Assembly: GCF_000621605.1 (NCBI RefSeq)
Contig: NZ_JHXX01000002.1
Coordinates: 248,001-312,000, forward strand
Length of the DNA stretch: 64,000 bases
Origin: Butyrivibrio sp. MC2021
GTDB lineage: Bacteria > Bacillota > Clostridia > Lachnospirales > Lachnospiraceae
Direction: 5' to 3'
Shown here one piece after another: positions 17,656-25,528 of this stretch (position 1 is the first letter of the stretch; each line of letters starts with the position of its first letter). Made by a program: the position numbers and the translations under genes. The notes under the pieces were generated by a model. That model was not told the DNA's origin. It was given only the letters and a program-made list of their open reading frames with translations, and did not search any database.

Positions 17656-18470
17656 TGAAGGATATTTCATTTAAAAAGATAATAAAGGATCCGTATCTTG
17701 TGTGCGGACTTGTGATCACAGGAATCATCCTTCTTATGATCATTGTGGGATGTTTCTGGATGCCCTATGAACCCACCAAGATGAATGCTGCGGAGAAGCT
17801 CCAGGGCATCTCCTGGAAGCATATTATGGGAACCGACAACATGGGAAGGGATGTCTTCAGTCGCGTTATGTACGGAAGCAGAGTGACTCTTCTCATTGCC
17901 ATAGGCACCGTTATCATCGGCTGCGGCGTGGGAACCGTTATCGGCGCCGTTACAGGCTATTACGGCGGCATGTTTGATGAGATCACCATGAGGATCATCG
18001 ATGCGCTTTTTGCCTTTCCCAGTATTCTTCTGGCTTTGGTTATCGTCAGCGTATTCGGTGTGGGCTGGGGTCAGCTCATCATTTCCCTGGGAATTGCCTT
18101 TGTGCCCAGCTTTTCCAGAATTGTAAGAGCTGAGGTCCTTCGCTGCAAGAACATGGATTATATCGCCCATGCAAGGCTCCAGGGCGTTTCAAACCTTAGA
18201 ATGATATTTGTCCATATCCTTCCAAATATGAAGGGGGTTATGGCTTCTTCAATACTTATCGGCTTTAACAACGCAGTTCTGGCTGAGGCGGGACTTAGCT
18301 ATCTGGGTGTGGGCTCACAGCCCCCTCACGCAAGCCTTGGAAAGATGCTTTCCGACGCCCAGCAGTACATGTTCACAACTCCAAGCTATGTGCTCTGTCC
18401 CGGTACGGTGATAGTTCTTATGGTTCTTGGATTCGCATTTTTAGGGGAGGGAATCAGAAGATGGAAATAA
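17655..18470 (+). CDS. ABC transporter permease, DppC/OppC/NikC type
   Basis: The second membrane subunit, 271 residues. It has an N-terminal helix, then MGTDNMGRDVFSRVMYGSR, the hallmark start of the OppC-type core, and an EAA loop around AEVLRCKNMDYIAHARLQGV, with EAGLSYLGVGSQPP near the end. It overlaps the preceding gene by one base and the following ATPase gene by ten, so the three are translationally coupled. Confidence 0.93.
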   Translation: MKDISFKKIIKDPYLVCGLVITGIILLMIIVGCFWMPYEPTKMNAAEKLQGISWKHIMGTDNMGRDVFSRVMYGSRVTLLIAIGTVIIGCGVGTVIGAVTGYYGGMFDEITMRIIDALFAFPSILLALVIVSVFGVGWGQLIISLGIAFVPSFSRIVRAEVLRCKNMDYIAHARLQGVSNLRMIFVHILPNMKGVMASSILIGFNNAVLAEAGLSYLGVGSQPPHASLGKMLSDAQQYMFTTPSYVLCPGTVIVLMVLGFAFLGEGIRRWK

Positions 18471-19261
18471 TCCTTGATGTAACCGATCTTCATATTGAAT
18501 TCCATGATCACGCCCTTCCTGAGACCGCTGTTGAGGACTTTGACCTGATGCTGGGAAAGGGTGAGATAGTCGGTATCGTAGGAGAGTCCGGCTCCGGCAA
18601 AAGCATGAGTGCCCTGGCTATAGCAGGTCTTTTATCTAGACATCAGATAAAAAAGACGGGACGTATCATGTTCGACGGCAACGACCTTCTGACCTGCGAC
18701 AGAAAGACCCTGAGGGGCTATCAGGGAGATGAGATCTCCATTATTTTCCAGGAGCCCATGACCAGCCTTAATCCGGTTAAAAGAATAGGCTGGCAGGTAG
18801 AGGAGCCCCTTCTTATCCATCATCCTGAGATAGATAAAAAGGAGCGAAAAAAGAGGGCCATAGAGATGCTAAAGAGCGTCGGCCTTGAAAATGCCGAGGA
18901 TGTCTATTACATGTATCCCCATGAGCTTTCCGGCGGTATGAGACAGAGAGTCATGATCGCCTCCGCTATGATAGGAAATCCTCAGATACTGATCGCGGAC
19001 GAGCCCACCACAGCCCTTGACGTTACAGTTCAGGCCCAGATCGTGGAGCTTCTTAAGAAGCTTAATAAGGAAATGGGAACCTCCATCATATTTATTTCCC
19101 ATGACCTCAGCCTTGTGAGCCAGCTCTGTGAGAGGGTTATAGTAATGCAGAAGGGCAGGATCGTTGAGACCGGCAAGACCTCCCAGGTTTTCTCAAGACC
19201 CATGGATACCTACACCAAGAAGCTCATCGCAGCAATCCCCAAGATTGACCTTGGAAACTGA
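18461..19261 (+). CDS. ABC transporter ATP-binding protein, DppD/NikD type
   Basis: The first cytoplasmic ATPase subunit, 266 residues. Walker A is GESGSGKS, the Q-loop lies in IIFQEPMTSLNP, the signature is LSGGMRQR, and Walker B is LIADEPTTALD, followed by the switch histidine in FISHDLSLV. Typical OppD/DppD proteins run to about 320-330 residues with a C-terminal oligo_HPY domain that can bind a cluster. That extension is missing, so the protein is closer in size to NikD. This may hint at a nickel or small-peptide system. Confidence 0.92.
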   Translation: MEIILDVTDLHIEFHDHALPETAVEDFDLMLGKGEIVGIVGESGSGKSMSALAIAGLLSRHQIKKTGRIMFDGNDLLTCDRKTLRGYQGDEISIIFQEPMTSLNPVKRIGWQVEEPLLIHHPEIDKKERKKRAIEMLKSVGLENAEDVYYMYPHELSGGMRQRVMIASAMIGNPQILIADEPTTALDVTVQAQIVELLKKLNKEMGTSIIFISHDLSLVSQLCERVIVMQKGRIVETGKTSQVFSRPMDTYTKKLIAAIPKIDLGN

Positions 19262-19272
19262 TAACAGAGAAG

Positions 19273-20040
19273 ATGGATGAACTAAAAATGGCAGATGAAG
19301 TAATTAGAATTTCCAATCTTAATGTTTTTTATAAGAACAGGAAAAGAAAGCTTTTTTCCAAAGCGGATAAAAAAATACAGGCTCTCCATGATGTCAGCGT
19401 CACCATGGAAGAGGGAGAAGTGCTGGCCATAGCGGGAGAGTCCGGCTGCGGCAAGTCGACCCTGGCAAGGGCCATTGTGGGCATCAACAAGGATTACACC
19501 GGGGAGATCTGGCAAAAGTACGACAGACCCCAGATGGTTTTCCAGGATCCCTACAATTCCCTGAATCCTGCCAAGAAGATCGGCTGGCTTTTGGAGGAGC
19601 CCCTTCGGGTTGACAAAGAGAGGCAGTGGACCAAGGAAGAGAGAAGGGCCAGGATCGAAGAGATCATGAAGGACATAGAACTTCCCCTTAGCATGCTGGA
19701 GAGATATCCATCACAGCTGTCGGGAGGCCAGAGACAGAGGGTGTGCATAGGAATAGCCCTTATGCGCAGCCCCAAAGTCCTTATAGCCGACGAGCCTGTT
19801 TCAGCCCTGGATGTAACCATTCAGGCCCAGATCATGGAGCTTATGACCAACCTCCACAAGAAGCTGGGAATATCCATTATCTTCATATCCCACGACCTTC
19901 GCGTTGTATATCAGATGAGCGATCATGTGCTTATCATGAAGAACGGCAGAGTGGTGGAATATGGCAAGACAAGAGATGTGTACAGAAATCCTCAGGCGGA
20001 TTACACCAAAGCGCTTCTGAAAGCTGCCGGAATCACCTGA
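19273..20040 (+). CDS. ABC transporter ATP-binding protein, DppF/NikE type
   Basis: The second ATPase subunit, 255 residues. Walker A is GESGCGKS, the Q-loop lies in MVFQDPYNSLNP, the signature is LSGGQRQR, and Walker B is LIADEPVSALD, with FISHDLRVV. Like its partner it lacks the usual C-terminal oligo_HPY extension. It begins 11 bp after the preceding gene. A terminator at 20063-20108 closes the operon. Confidence 0.92.
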   Translation: MDELKMADEVIRISNLNVFYKNRKRKLFSKADKKIQALHDVSVTMEEGEVLAIAGESGCGKSTLARAIVGINKDYTGEIWQKYDRPQMVFQDPYNSLNPAKKIGWLLEEPLRVDKERQWTKEERRARIEEIMKDIELPLSMLERYPSQLSGGQRQRVCIGIALMRSPKVLIADEPVSALDVTIQAQIMELMTNLHKKLGISIIFISHDLRVVYQMSDHVLIMKNGRVVEYGKTRDVYRNPQADYTKALLKAAGIT

Positions 20041-20062
20041 ATAATTGAAAAAATCATTAAAA

Positions 20063-20108
20063 AAATCTTAAATTCCGTTTAGCTAAAATGGGATTTAAGA
20101 TTTTTTTT
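20063..20108 (+). terminator. Rho-independent terminator of the ABC operon
   Basis: A 14-bp AT-rich stem with one G-U pair (20063-20076 with about 20090-20103) is followed by a run of T. Confidence 0.75.
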
Positions 20109-20171
20109 GTATAATTATATTAAGAATATCGTGGGGATTTCCGATATATATTCGGAAAGGAGGTTGTGCTT

Positions 20172-20597
20172 ATGGCATTGAACAGATTAAACAGCTTTAA
20201 CGCAGGCTATAATGCTTATAACATACCACCTGCTGCGGATAATCTTAAGGTTAATAACAATCCGGCAGTTACTCCTGAACTCAAAGAAAATACGGATCAG
20301 AATCCTCCCAAGGAAGAGCCTAAAAAGGAGATGGACTTAACCGTCTCTGAGGTTCCTGTCAGAGAGAATGCTTCTATAGAGAATGTAGCTATTTCATTTG
20401 GTGTATATGATGCCAATGCCATCGACCTCTTCGGAGAGAAGGGCCTTGCATCTGAAGATATGAGACATGCAATTTCAGGCATGCAGAAGGACCACCTGCT
20501 TCATGAGTATCAGTACTTCGTTGGAGGCAAGGATCTGGCAGGCAAGGAGCGCAACATTATCGCAGGAACAGAGGATGGTATCGTAATCAGACTGTAA
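20172..20597 (+). CDS. hypothetical protein, 141 residues
   Basis: Not recognised. The N-terminal ~60 residues are Asn/Pro/Lys-rich and probably disordered (NRLNSFNAGYNAYNIPPAADN, then a PPKEEPKKE stretch). The C-terminal ~75 residues look folded: ENVAISFGVYDANAIDLFGE, then MQKDHLLHEYQYFVGG and a final NIIAGTEDGIVIRL. No signal peptide or membrane helix is visible, so it is probably cytoplasmic. AAAGGAGG (20156-20163) lies eight bases before the ATG at 20172. A short hairpin (about 20139-20159) overlaps the start of that ribosome site and might modulate it. The gene is flanked by terminators on both sides and so is monocistronic. Confidence 0.75.
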   Translation: MALNRLNSFNAGYNAYNIPPAADNLKVNNNPAVTPELKENTDQNPPKEEPKKEMDLTVSEVPVRENASIENVAISFGVYDANAIDLFGEKGLASEDMRHAISGMQKDHLLHEYQYFVGGKDLAGKERNIIAGTEDGIVIRL

Positions 20598-20611
20598 AAG
20601 AAATCTTTAAG

Positions 20612-20637
20612 GAGTCCCCATAAGGGGACTCTTTTTT
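20612..20637 (+). terminator. Rho-independent terminator
   Basis: A perfect 8-bp GC-rich stem (20612-20619 with 20624-20631), an ATAA loop and six T. Confidence 0.9.
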
Positions 20638-20726
20638 ATGTGCAGTACAGGCGGACGGTTGCAGATGCAGGTAATTCAAGGTACAATTTGCTTTAGGACT
20701 AAATAAATGATATTCAGGAGTTTCTT

Positions 20727-22193
20727 ATGCAGAATTATACTGATGGATATACAAGAACCTGCGGACTTATCGGAAATCCGGTGAAGCACACCCTTTCACC
20801 CCTTATTCATAATGCCCTGGCAGAGATGACAGGTGTGAATCTGGTGTATGTGCCCTTTGAGGTGGAGCATGCAGCTGTGCAGGATGCGGTCAAGGGAGCC
20901 AAGGCCCTGGATATCCTTGGGCTTAACGTCACTATTCCCCACAAGAGCGCAGTGATCCCATTTTTGGATGATATAGATCCTCTTGCAAAAGGGATTGGCG
21001 CGGTGAATACACTGGTGAGAACCCCGGAGGGCGGCTTCAAGGGATATAACACCGATATGACGGGACTTTACAGAGCCATCCGCGAAGAGGGCGTTGACCT
21101 CTCCGGAGAAGCGGTGGTCATTCTGGGAGCCGGAGGTGTTGCCAGACCTGCGGCATTCATAAGTGCCGGCAAGGGAGCCAGAAAGGTTTATATTCTGAAC
21201 AGAACCTTTGAAAAGGCCGAGGTTGTGGCGGAAGAAGTAAACAAGGCTGTGTATGAGCTTGGAAGAGAAGACAAGTGCACAGAGGACGGCCTCAGCGCTG
21301 CCGGAGAAGCAACGGATTACGAAAAGATCATTGTTCCCATGAAGCTTGAGGACTATAAGAAGCTTTACGAACTTGAGGACAGATTCATCGTGCTTCAGTG
21401 CACATCGGTAGGTCTTTTCCCTGATGTGAACAGCACTGTTATAGAGGATGAGGAGTTCTATACTCATATAATAGCTGCCATGGACATGATCTACAGACCT
21501 CTTGAGACCAAGTTCCTTAAGATGGCCAAGGCTGCTGGAGCCAAGATTGTTTCCGGCCTTAAGATGCTTCTTTACCAGGGCGTTGACGCTTTCGAGCTCT
21601 GGAACAGCGACCTGGATGTGAAGATCAGCAAGGAGCAGGCGGATGAAGTATACAAGAGCCTTGTGATGGAGGTCACAGGGGCTGCCAATATTATTCTGGA
21701 GGGCTTCATGGGCTGCGGCAAGACCACGGTTTCTGAGATCCTGGCGGATAAGCTTGATATCGAGCTCATTGATACGGATGAAGTTATTGTTGATACAGAG
21801 AAACGCAGCATCAATGACATCTTTGCCCGGGAAGGGGAGCAGTACTTCAGGGATCTGGAGACTGAGCTTCTTAGGACCATTGTGGAGGACCACTGGAGAG
21901 AGACGGTTATTTCCCTTGGAGGAGGACTTCCTATGAGAGAGGAGAACCGGGAGCTCCTGAGGAGAGCAGGCAAGGTGGTATACCTGCGGACCAGCCCTGA
22001 GACCGTTTTCGACAGGATCAAGGATGACACCACGAGACCTCTTTTGCAGACCGAGGATCCTCTTGCCCGGATAAAAGAGCTCCAGGATCAGAGAAGAGAG
22101 AAATACGAGCAGGCTGCGGACATCATAATAGATACGGATGCCCTGACACCGGAGGAAATCGCCGACGAGATAATAGAGCAGCTGGGACTGTAA
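20727..22193 (+). CDS. bifunctional shikimate dehydrogenase / shikimate kinase (AroE-AroK fusion)
   Basis: One 488-residue protein carries two consecutive steps of aromatic amino acid synthesis. Residues ~1-305 are AroE: shikimate site NPVKHTLSPLIHNA, catalytic lysine in NVTIPHKSA, YNTDMTGL, the nucleotide loop LGAGGVARPAA, and the closing KMLLYQGVDAFELW. Residues ~325-488 are AroK: P loop EGFMGCGKTT, the shikimate-binding DTDEVI and YFRDLETELL, ISLGGGLP, and the lid DDTTRPLL. The AroE part has an insertion of about 35 residues around 170-205 between the dinucleotide fold and the TSVGLFPD segment. The fusion order follows the reaction order (dehydroshikimate to shikimate to shikimate-3-phosphate). 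Confidence 0.93.
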   Translation: MQNYTDGYTRTCGLIGNPVKHTLSPLIHNALAEMTGVNLVYVPFEVEHAAVQDAVKGAKALDILGLNVTIPHKSAVIPFLDDIDPLAKGIGAVNTLVRTPEGGFKGYNTDMTGLYRAIREEGVDLSGEAVVILGAGGVARPAAFISAGKGARKVYILNRTFEKAEVVAEEVNKAVYELGREDKCTEDGLSAAGEATDYEKIIVPMKLEDYKKLYELEDRFIVLQCTSVGLFPDVNSTVIEDEEFYTHIIAAMDMIYRPLETKFLKMAKAAGAKIVSGLKMLLYQGVDAFELWNSDLDVKISKEQADEVYKSLVMEVTGAANIILEGFMGCGKTTVSEILADKLDIELIDTDEVIVDTEKRSINDIFAREGEQYFRDLETELLRTIVEDHWRETVISLGGGLPMREENRELLRRAGKVVYLRTSPETVFDRIKDDTTRPLLQTEDPLARIKELQDQRREKYEQAADIIIDTDALTPEEIADEIIEQLGL

Positions 22194-22200
22194 TTAATCA

Positions 22201-22229
22201 TTGATTGAAATAATGATTTTTGTTAAAAT
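22201..22229 (+). promoter_or_regulatory. promoter of argS
   Basis: TTGATT (22201-22206), a 17-bp spacer and TAAAAT (22224-22229). The leader to the TTG start is only ~35 nt, too short for a T-box. Confidence 0.65.
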
Positions 22230-22273
22230 CGTGTAGTCTATTGTAAATTTTGAATTCGAAAGAAGGTAAAATT

Positions 22274-24043
22274 TTGGAAAAAGTACTTGAACTAATATCA
22301 AAAGAAGTAGGAGATGCCTTTGAGGCAGCGGGATATGACAGGGAGCTTGGTAAGGTAACAATCTCCAACAGACCTGATCTGTGTGAATATCAGTGTAACG
22401 GCGCCATGGCCGGAGCCAAGAAATACGGCAAGGCTCCTTTTATCATTGCTGACGAAGTAGCTGAGAAGCTGGCCGGCAACGAGATGTTTGAGAAGGTTGA
22501 GTCAGTTAAGCCCGGCTTTCTTAATATCGTTGTAAGCGGAGATTTCGCAAGAAGCTACATTGTAAGAATGCTTCATGAGAAGCACCTGGGAGTAACTCTT
22601 CCCGGACATGAGCCTACAATCATCATCGACTACGGCGGACCCAACGTTGCCAAGTCACTTCATGTAGGACATCTTCGCAGTGCTGTTATTGGTGAGAGTA
22701 TCAAGAGAATTCTTAAATATACAGGTAACAAGGTTATCGGTGATGCACACCTTGGTGACTGGGGCCTTCAGATGGGTCTTGTTATCACAGAGCTCAAGGA
22801 GAGACAGCCTGACCTTTGCTACTTTGATCCTGATTTTACAGGAGCTTATCCCAAGGAGGCGCCTTTTACAGTTAAGGAGCTGGGAGATATCTATCCCACA
22901 GCTAGCGCCAAGTCCAAAGAGGATGAGGACTTTAAGGCAAGAGCCATGGAGGCAACCAAGCTTCTTCAGGACGGCTACAAGCCTTACAGAGCACTTTGGC
23001 ATCATATCATGAATGTTTCACTGGCTGACCTTAAGCAGAACTACAAGAACCTCAATGTTGACTTCGACCTCTGGAAGGGCGAGTCCGATGCGGATCCTGT
23101 TATTCCCGGAATGGTTGAGTACATGAAGTCCCACGGCTATGCTCATGAGAGCCAGGGAGCCCTTGTTGTTGACGTTGCCGAGGAGACAGATACCAAGGAG
23201 ATTCCTCCCTGCATGATCCTTAAGTCAGACGGAGCTTCTTTATACAATACAACAGACCTTGCTACCATCAAGCAGCGTATGGATGAGAATCATCCACAGG
23301 GTATCGTTTATGTGGTAGACAAGAGACAGGAGCTGTACTTTACACAGGTATTCCGTTGTGCACGCAAGACCAAGCTGGTTATGCCTGAGACAGAGCTTCA
23401 TTTTGTAGGCTTTGGAACCATGAACGGCAAGGACGGCAAGCCCTTCAAGACAAGAGCAGGCGGAGTAATGCCTCTCGGAGATCTTATTTCTGAGATCGAT
23501 GAGAAGATGTACGCAAGGATCAAGGAAGGCAATCCTGATATGCCTGAGGATGAGGCTAAGGATACAGCCCACAAGATTGCTCTTTCAGCCCTTAAGTATG
23601 GCGATCTTTCCAACCAGCCATCCAAGGACTATATTTTCGATATTGATAAATTCACTTCCTTCGAGGGAGATACAGGCCCATACATTCTTTACACCATCGT
23701 TCGTATCAAGTCTATTCTCAGAAAGTATGAGGCTGAGGGCGGCAATGTGAAGGAGGCCAAGCTTGGCAATCCCGACAGCCCTGCAATGAAGGACCTTATG
23801 CTGGGACTTACAAGATTTGCCGATGCGGTTGAGAGCGCAGCAAGAGACTTTGCACCCAACAGGATCTGCGGCTATATCTATGACCTTAGCAATGCCTTCA
23901 ACAGTTTTTATCATGGAACAAAGATCCTTTCAGAGACTGATGAGTACAAGAAGAGCAGCTATATAGCACTCCTTGCCACAACTCTCAAGGTTCTTGAGAC
24001 CGGTATTGATCTTCTTGGATTTACTTCTCCGGAGTATATGTAA
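22274..24043 (+). CDS. argS: arginine--tRNA ligase
   Basis: ArgRS charges tRNA-Arg. The protein has 589 residues: an N-terminal Add1 domain (about residues 1-90), then the class I core with the HIGH-type SLHVGHLRSA after IIDYGGPNVAK and the conserved GDAHLGDWGLQMG. The usual KMSKS is absent, as in many ArgRS; the equivalent is around DGKPFKTRAGG. The C-terminal DALR anticodon domain ends LLGFTSPEYM. I start it at TTG 22274, seven bases after AGAAGG. A TTG 24 bases upstream overlaps that ribosome site. Confidence 0.96.
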   Translation: MEKVLELISKEVGDAFEAAGYDRELGKVTISNRPDLCEYQCNGAMAGAKKYGKAPFIIADEVAEKLAGNEMFEKVESVKPGFLNIVVSGDFARSYIVRMLHEKHLGVTLPGHEPTIIIDYGGPNVAKSLHVGHLRSAVIGESIKRILKYTGNKVIGDAHLGDWGLQMGLVITELKERQPDLCYFDPDFTGAYPKEAPFTVKELGDIYPTASAKSKEDEDFKARAMEATKLLQDGYKPYRALWHHIMNVSLADLKQNYKNLNVDFDLWKGESDADPVIPGMVEYMKSHGYAHESQGALVVDVAEETDTKEIPPCMILKSDGASLYNTTDLATIKQRMDENHPQGIVYVVDKRQELYFTQVFRCARKTKLVMPETELHFVGFGTMNGKDGKPFKTRAGGVMPLGDLISEIDEKMYARIKEGNPDMPEDEAKDTAHKIALSALKYGDLSNQPSKDYIFDIDKFTSFEGDTGPYILYTIVRIKSILRKYEAEGGNVKEAKLGNPDSPAMKDLMLGLTRFADAVESAARDFAPNRICGYIYDLSNAFNSFYHGTKILSETDEYKKSSYIALLATTLKVLETGIDLLGFTSPEYM

Positions 24044-25386
24044 TGGAAAAAAACACTCATTTATTCAGCAACAGGAAACTTCTCCTGTTGCTGATTCCTA
24101 TTATAGCGGAACAATTCTTGAACTCCCTTATGGGAATGGCGGACTCCATGATGGTAAGTAACGTGGGAGCCGCAGCCCTTTCGGGAGTATCTCTTGTGGA
24201 CTCAATAAATAACCTGGTGGTGCAGGCCTTTAATGCCATGGCCACCGGCGGTGTCATTATCTGTTCCACTTATATCGGCCAGAAGGATTTTAAAAGAGCC
24301 AATGACGCGGCAAGGCAGGTGCTTCTTGTTTCTGCCTTTATTTCTTTTGCTCTGATGTTCATATGTCTGATATTCAGAAAGAGCCTTCTGTCGCTCATAT
24401 TTGGAACCATAGAGGCTGACGTAATGGATGCCGCAAGCATCTACTTCCTTCTTACGATCCTGTCTTATCCGGGGATTTCTCTGGCGGCGGCAGGAAGCGC
24501 TATTTTCCGGGCCCAGGCCAATACCAGGCTTCCCATGAATGTGGCCATCGTATCCAACATTCTGAATGTGGCGGGCAATGCCATTATGATCTGGGGCTTC
24601 GGCCTTGGAGTATACGGAGCGGCCCTGGCGACTCTTTCATCCAGACTCTTTTCAGCCATAGTTCTTTTGACCCTGCTTAGAAAAGACGGAAGACAGATAT
24701 CCATCAGGTCCTATCACAAGATTAGACCTGACTTTCCAAAAATCAAAAACATCCTGGCCATGGGTATTCCCAACGGAATAGAGAACTCCATGTTCCAGTT
24801 CGGCAAGCTGGCTATCCAGTCATCGGTGTCCCTTCTTGGAACCGCTGCCATCGCAGCCCAGTCCATGACCAATATTTTCGAAAACGTTAACGGTGTGGCC
24901 GGAATAGGCGTGGGAATCGGTCTTATGACCATCGTGGGCCAGTGCCTTGGGGCCGGACGGAAAGATGAAGCCGTTTACTATACTAAAAAGATGGTGGTTT
25001 GGGGCTATATAGCGATTCTCCTTAGCTGCCTCTTTACCTATGCCATCGCAAGACCTGTTACTTTCCTGGCGGGAATGCAGAAGGAGAGTGCAGAGCTCTG
25101 TATCTATATGCTGGGCTGGATCACCATAGCCAAGCCTATTTTGTGGGCTCCCTCCTTTGTGACACCTTACGCCATGCGTGCTGCCGGGGATGTTAAGTTC
25201 TCCATGCTGGTGGCAACTCTTACCATGTGGCTTTGCAGGGTTACCCTGGCTACTTTTCTCATAAGGGTCATGGGCTTCGGAGCCATGGGTGTCTGGATCG
25301 GCATGTTTGCTGACTGGTTCATAAGAGGTATCATTTTTACCCTGAGATTCAGGGGCGGAAAATGGATTCATAAAGTTGTTGCTTAA
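24043..25386 (+). CDS. MATE family efflux transporter
   Basis: A polytopic membrane protein of 447 residues with about 12 helices in two similar halves, matching the multidrug and toxic compound extrusion family (Na+ or H+ driven). Typical segments are PIIAEQFLNSLMGMADSMMVS at the start, QAFNAMATGGVIICSTYIGQ, and the second-half GIPNGIENSMFQFGKLAIQ and GIGVGIGLMTIVGQCLGAGR. The start overlaps the argS stop by one base (TAATG), so it is co-expressed with argS. Substrate unknown. Confidence 0.92.
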   Translation: MEKNTHLFSNRKLLLLLIPIIAEQFLNSLMGMADSMMVSNVGAAALSGVSLVDSINNLVVQAFNAMATGGVIICSTYIGQKDFKRANDAARQVLLVSAFISFALMFICLIFRKSLLSLIFGTIEADVMDAASIYFLLTILSYPGISLAAAGSAIFRAQANTRLPMNVAIVSNILNVAGNAIMIWGFGLGVYGAALATLSSRLFSAIVLLTLLRKDGRQISIRSYHKIRPDFPKIKNILAMGIPNGIENSMFQFGKLAIQSSVSLLGTAAIAAQSMTNIFENVNGVAGIGVGIGLMTIVGQCLGAGRKDEAVYYTKKMVVWGYIAILLSCLFTYAIARPVTFLAGMQKESAELCIYMLGWITIAKPILWAPSFVTPYAMRAAGDVKFSMLVATLTMWLCRVTLATFLIRVMGFGAMGVWIGMFADWFIRGIIFTLRFRGGKWIHKVVA

Positions 25387-25389
25387 ACG

Positions 25390-25417
25390 TTTTATCGGTA
25401 CATTTTTGTGGTATAAT
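25390..25417 (+). promoter_or_regulatory. extended -10 promoter of the protease gene
   Basis: TGGTATAAT (TATAAT at 25412-25417) is an extended -10 element, with TTTTAT 16 bp upstream as a weak -35. The leader is about 105 nt. Confidence 0.55.
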
Positions 25418-25528
25418 TGAATAAGCGCCGAAACTTTAATGGATTAAAGTTTTTGCGCACACAAGATTTTGCGGGAAAATCCGAGCTTTAAACTGGGAAA
25501 TACTTTTCAAACAAAAGGAGACATACTT

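Noticed and set aside
22230-22273. T-box riboswitch upstream of argS
   Set aside because: The leader is only about 35 nt, far too short.
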